Both the position numbers and the translations under genes were made by a program. Of a stretch of 64,000 nt of DNA, positions 63,827 to 64,000 are shown piece by piece. Each line of letters starts with the position of its first letter. Position 1 is the first letter of the stretch. Origin of the DNA: Paracoccaceae bacterium (GTDB lineage Bacteria > Pseudomonadota > Alphaproteobacteria > Rhodobacterales > Rhodobacteraceae); NCBI GenBank assembly GCA_016936395.1, contig JAFGXY010000009.1, forward strand, positions 1 to 64,000, read 5' to 3'. A model generated the notes under the pieces. It saw only the letters and a program-made list of their open reading frames with translations, did no database searches and had not been told where the DNA came from.

Positions 63827-64000
<174 letters not shown>

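Overview
The window is a high-GC chromosomal segment from an alphaproteobacterium of the Rhodobacteraceae/Paracoccaceae type (Rhodobacter, Gemmobacter or Tabrizicola-like). The evidence is gene content and order: cdd-deoA-deoB-(add)-upp, leuA next to mreBCD-mrdA-rodA, moeB-dut-coaBC, an RpoHII-type sigma-32 with an RpoE-like promoter, a CryB-type FeS photolyase, gshB-yraN-rsmI-LpoA-like, and glnD-murJ-trpS. I see no prophage, complete insertion sequence, CRISPR array, tRNA or rRNA gene, and no defence or biosynthetic island. It reads as core chromosome with a few accessory transport operons.

Layout. 1-4.9 kb (minus strand): a SPOR-type envelope protein cut by the window edge, then nucleoside salvage (upp, a remnant of add, deoB, deoA, cdd). 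5.2-9.1 kb (plus): prpE behind TTTGCAAA-type operators, then an Hpt protein and a sigma-54 response regulator arranged like LuxU/LuxO. 9.1-11.8 kb (minus): nadK and nadE. 12.0-13.5 kb: a secreted 19-unit MORN protein. 13.8-15.9 kb (minus): an SDR and a CryB/PhrB photolyase. 16.2-25.6 kb (plus): a leucine-rich leader peptide and leuA, a DASS carboxylate carrier, then the rod elongation cluster mreB-mreC-mreD-mrdA-rodA. 25.7-32.7 kb: three dehydrogenase/epimerase genes, an SH3 protein, a CDF metal transporter, an aminotransferase and a peptidoglycan-binding protein. 32.8-36.6 kb: an FAH-family hydrolase divergent from a tauABC-type ABC importer. 36.6-42.5 kb (minus): a TRAP transporter with an amidase, a 53-residue membrane protein and a 2-hydroxyacid dehydrogenase. 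42.7-52.3 kb: truA, ycjX-ycjF, a polar amino acid ABC importer without an ATPase gene, moeB-dut-coaBC, and rpoHII-chaN. 52.4-64 kb: cobU-cobC, comM, gshB, yraN-rsmI, an LpoA-like lipoprotein, glnD-murJ, a rhomboid-like protein without catalytic residues, and the start of trpS.

How genes work together. Cdd, DeoA, DeoB and Upp turn pyrimidine nucleosides into UMP and pentose-5-phosphates; the purine entry enzyme Add has decayed at this locus. MreBCD, PBP2 and RodA form the elongasome, and MurJ, the LpoA-like protein, and the SPOR, SH3 and PG-binding proteins also concern the cell wall. RpoHII and CryB point to singlet-oxygen and light stress. GlnD is the nitrogen sensor.

The most interesting signals are regulatory. 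They are a leucine attenuator with mutually exclusive hairpins before leuA, an exact-spacing RpoE promoter before rpoHII, a CtrA-like box before comM, ScfR/PccR-like operators before prpE, GC-rich hairpins after all three solute-binding-protein genes of multi-gene importers, and a composite inverted repeat that sits intact only between convergent genes. I did not find a clearly undescribed multi-gene system. The least explained items are the Hpt/sigma-54 pair without a kinase, the 53-residue membrane protein coupled to the amidase, and the catalytically empty rhomboid.
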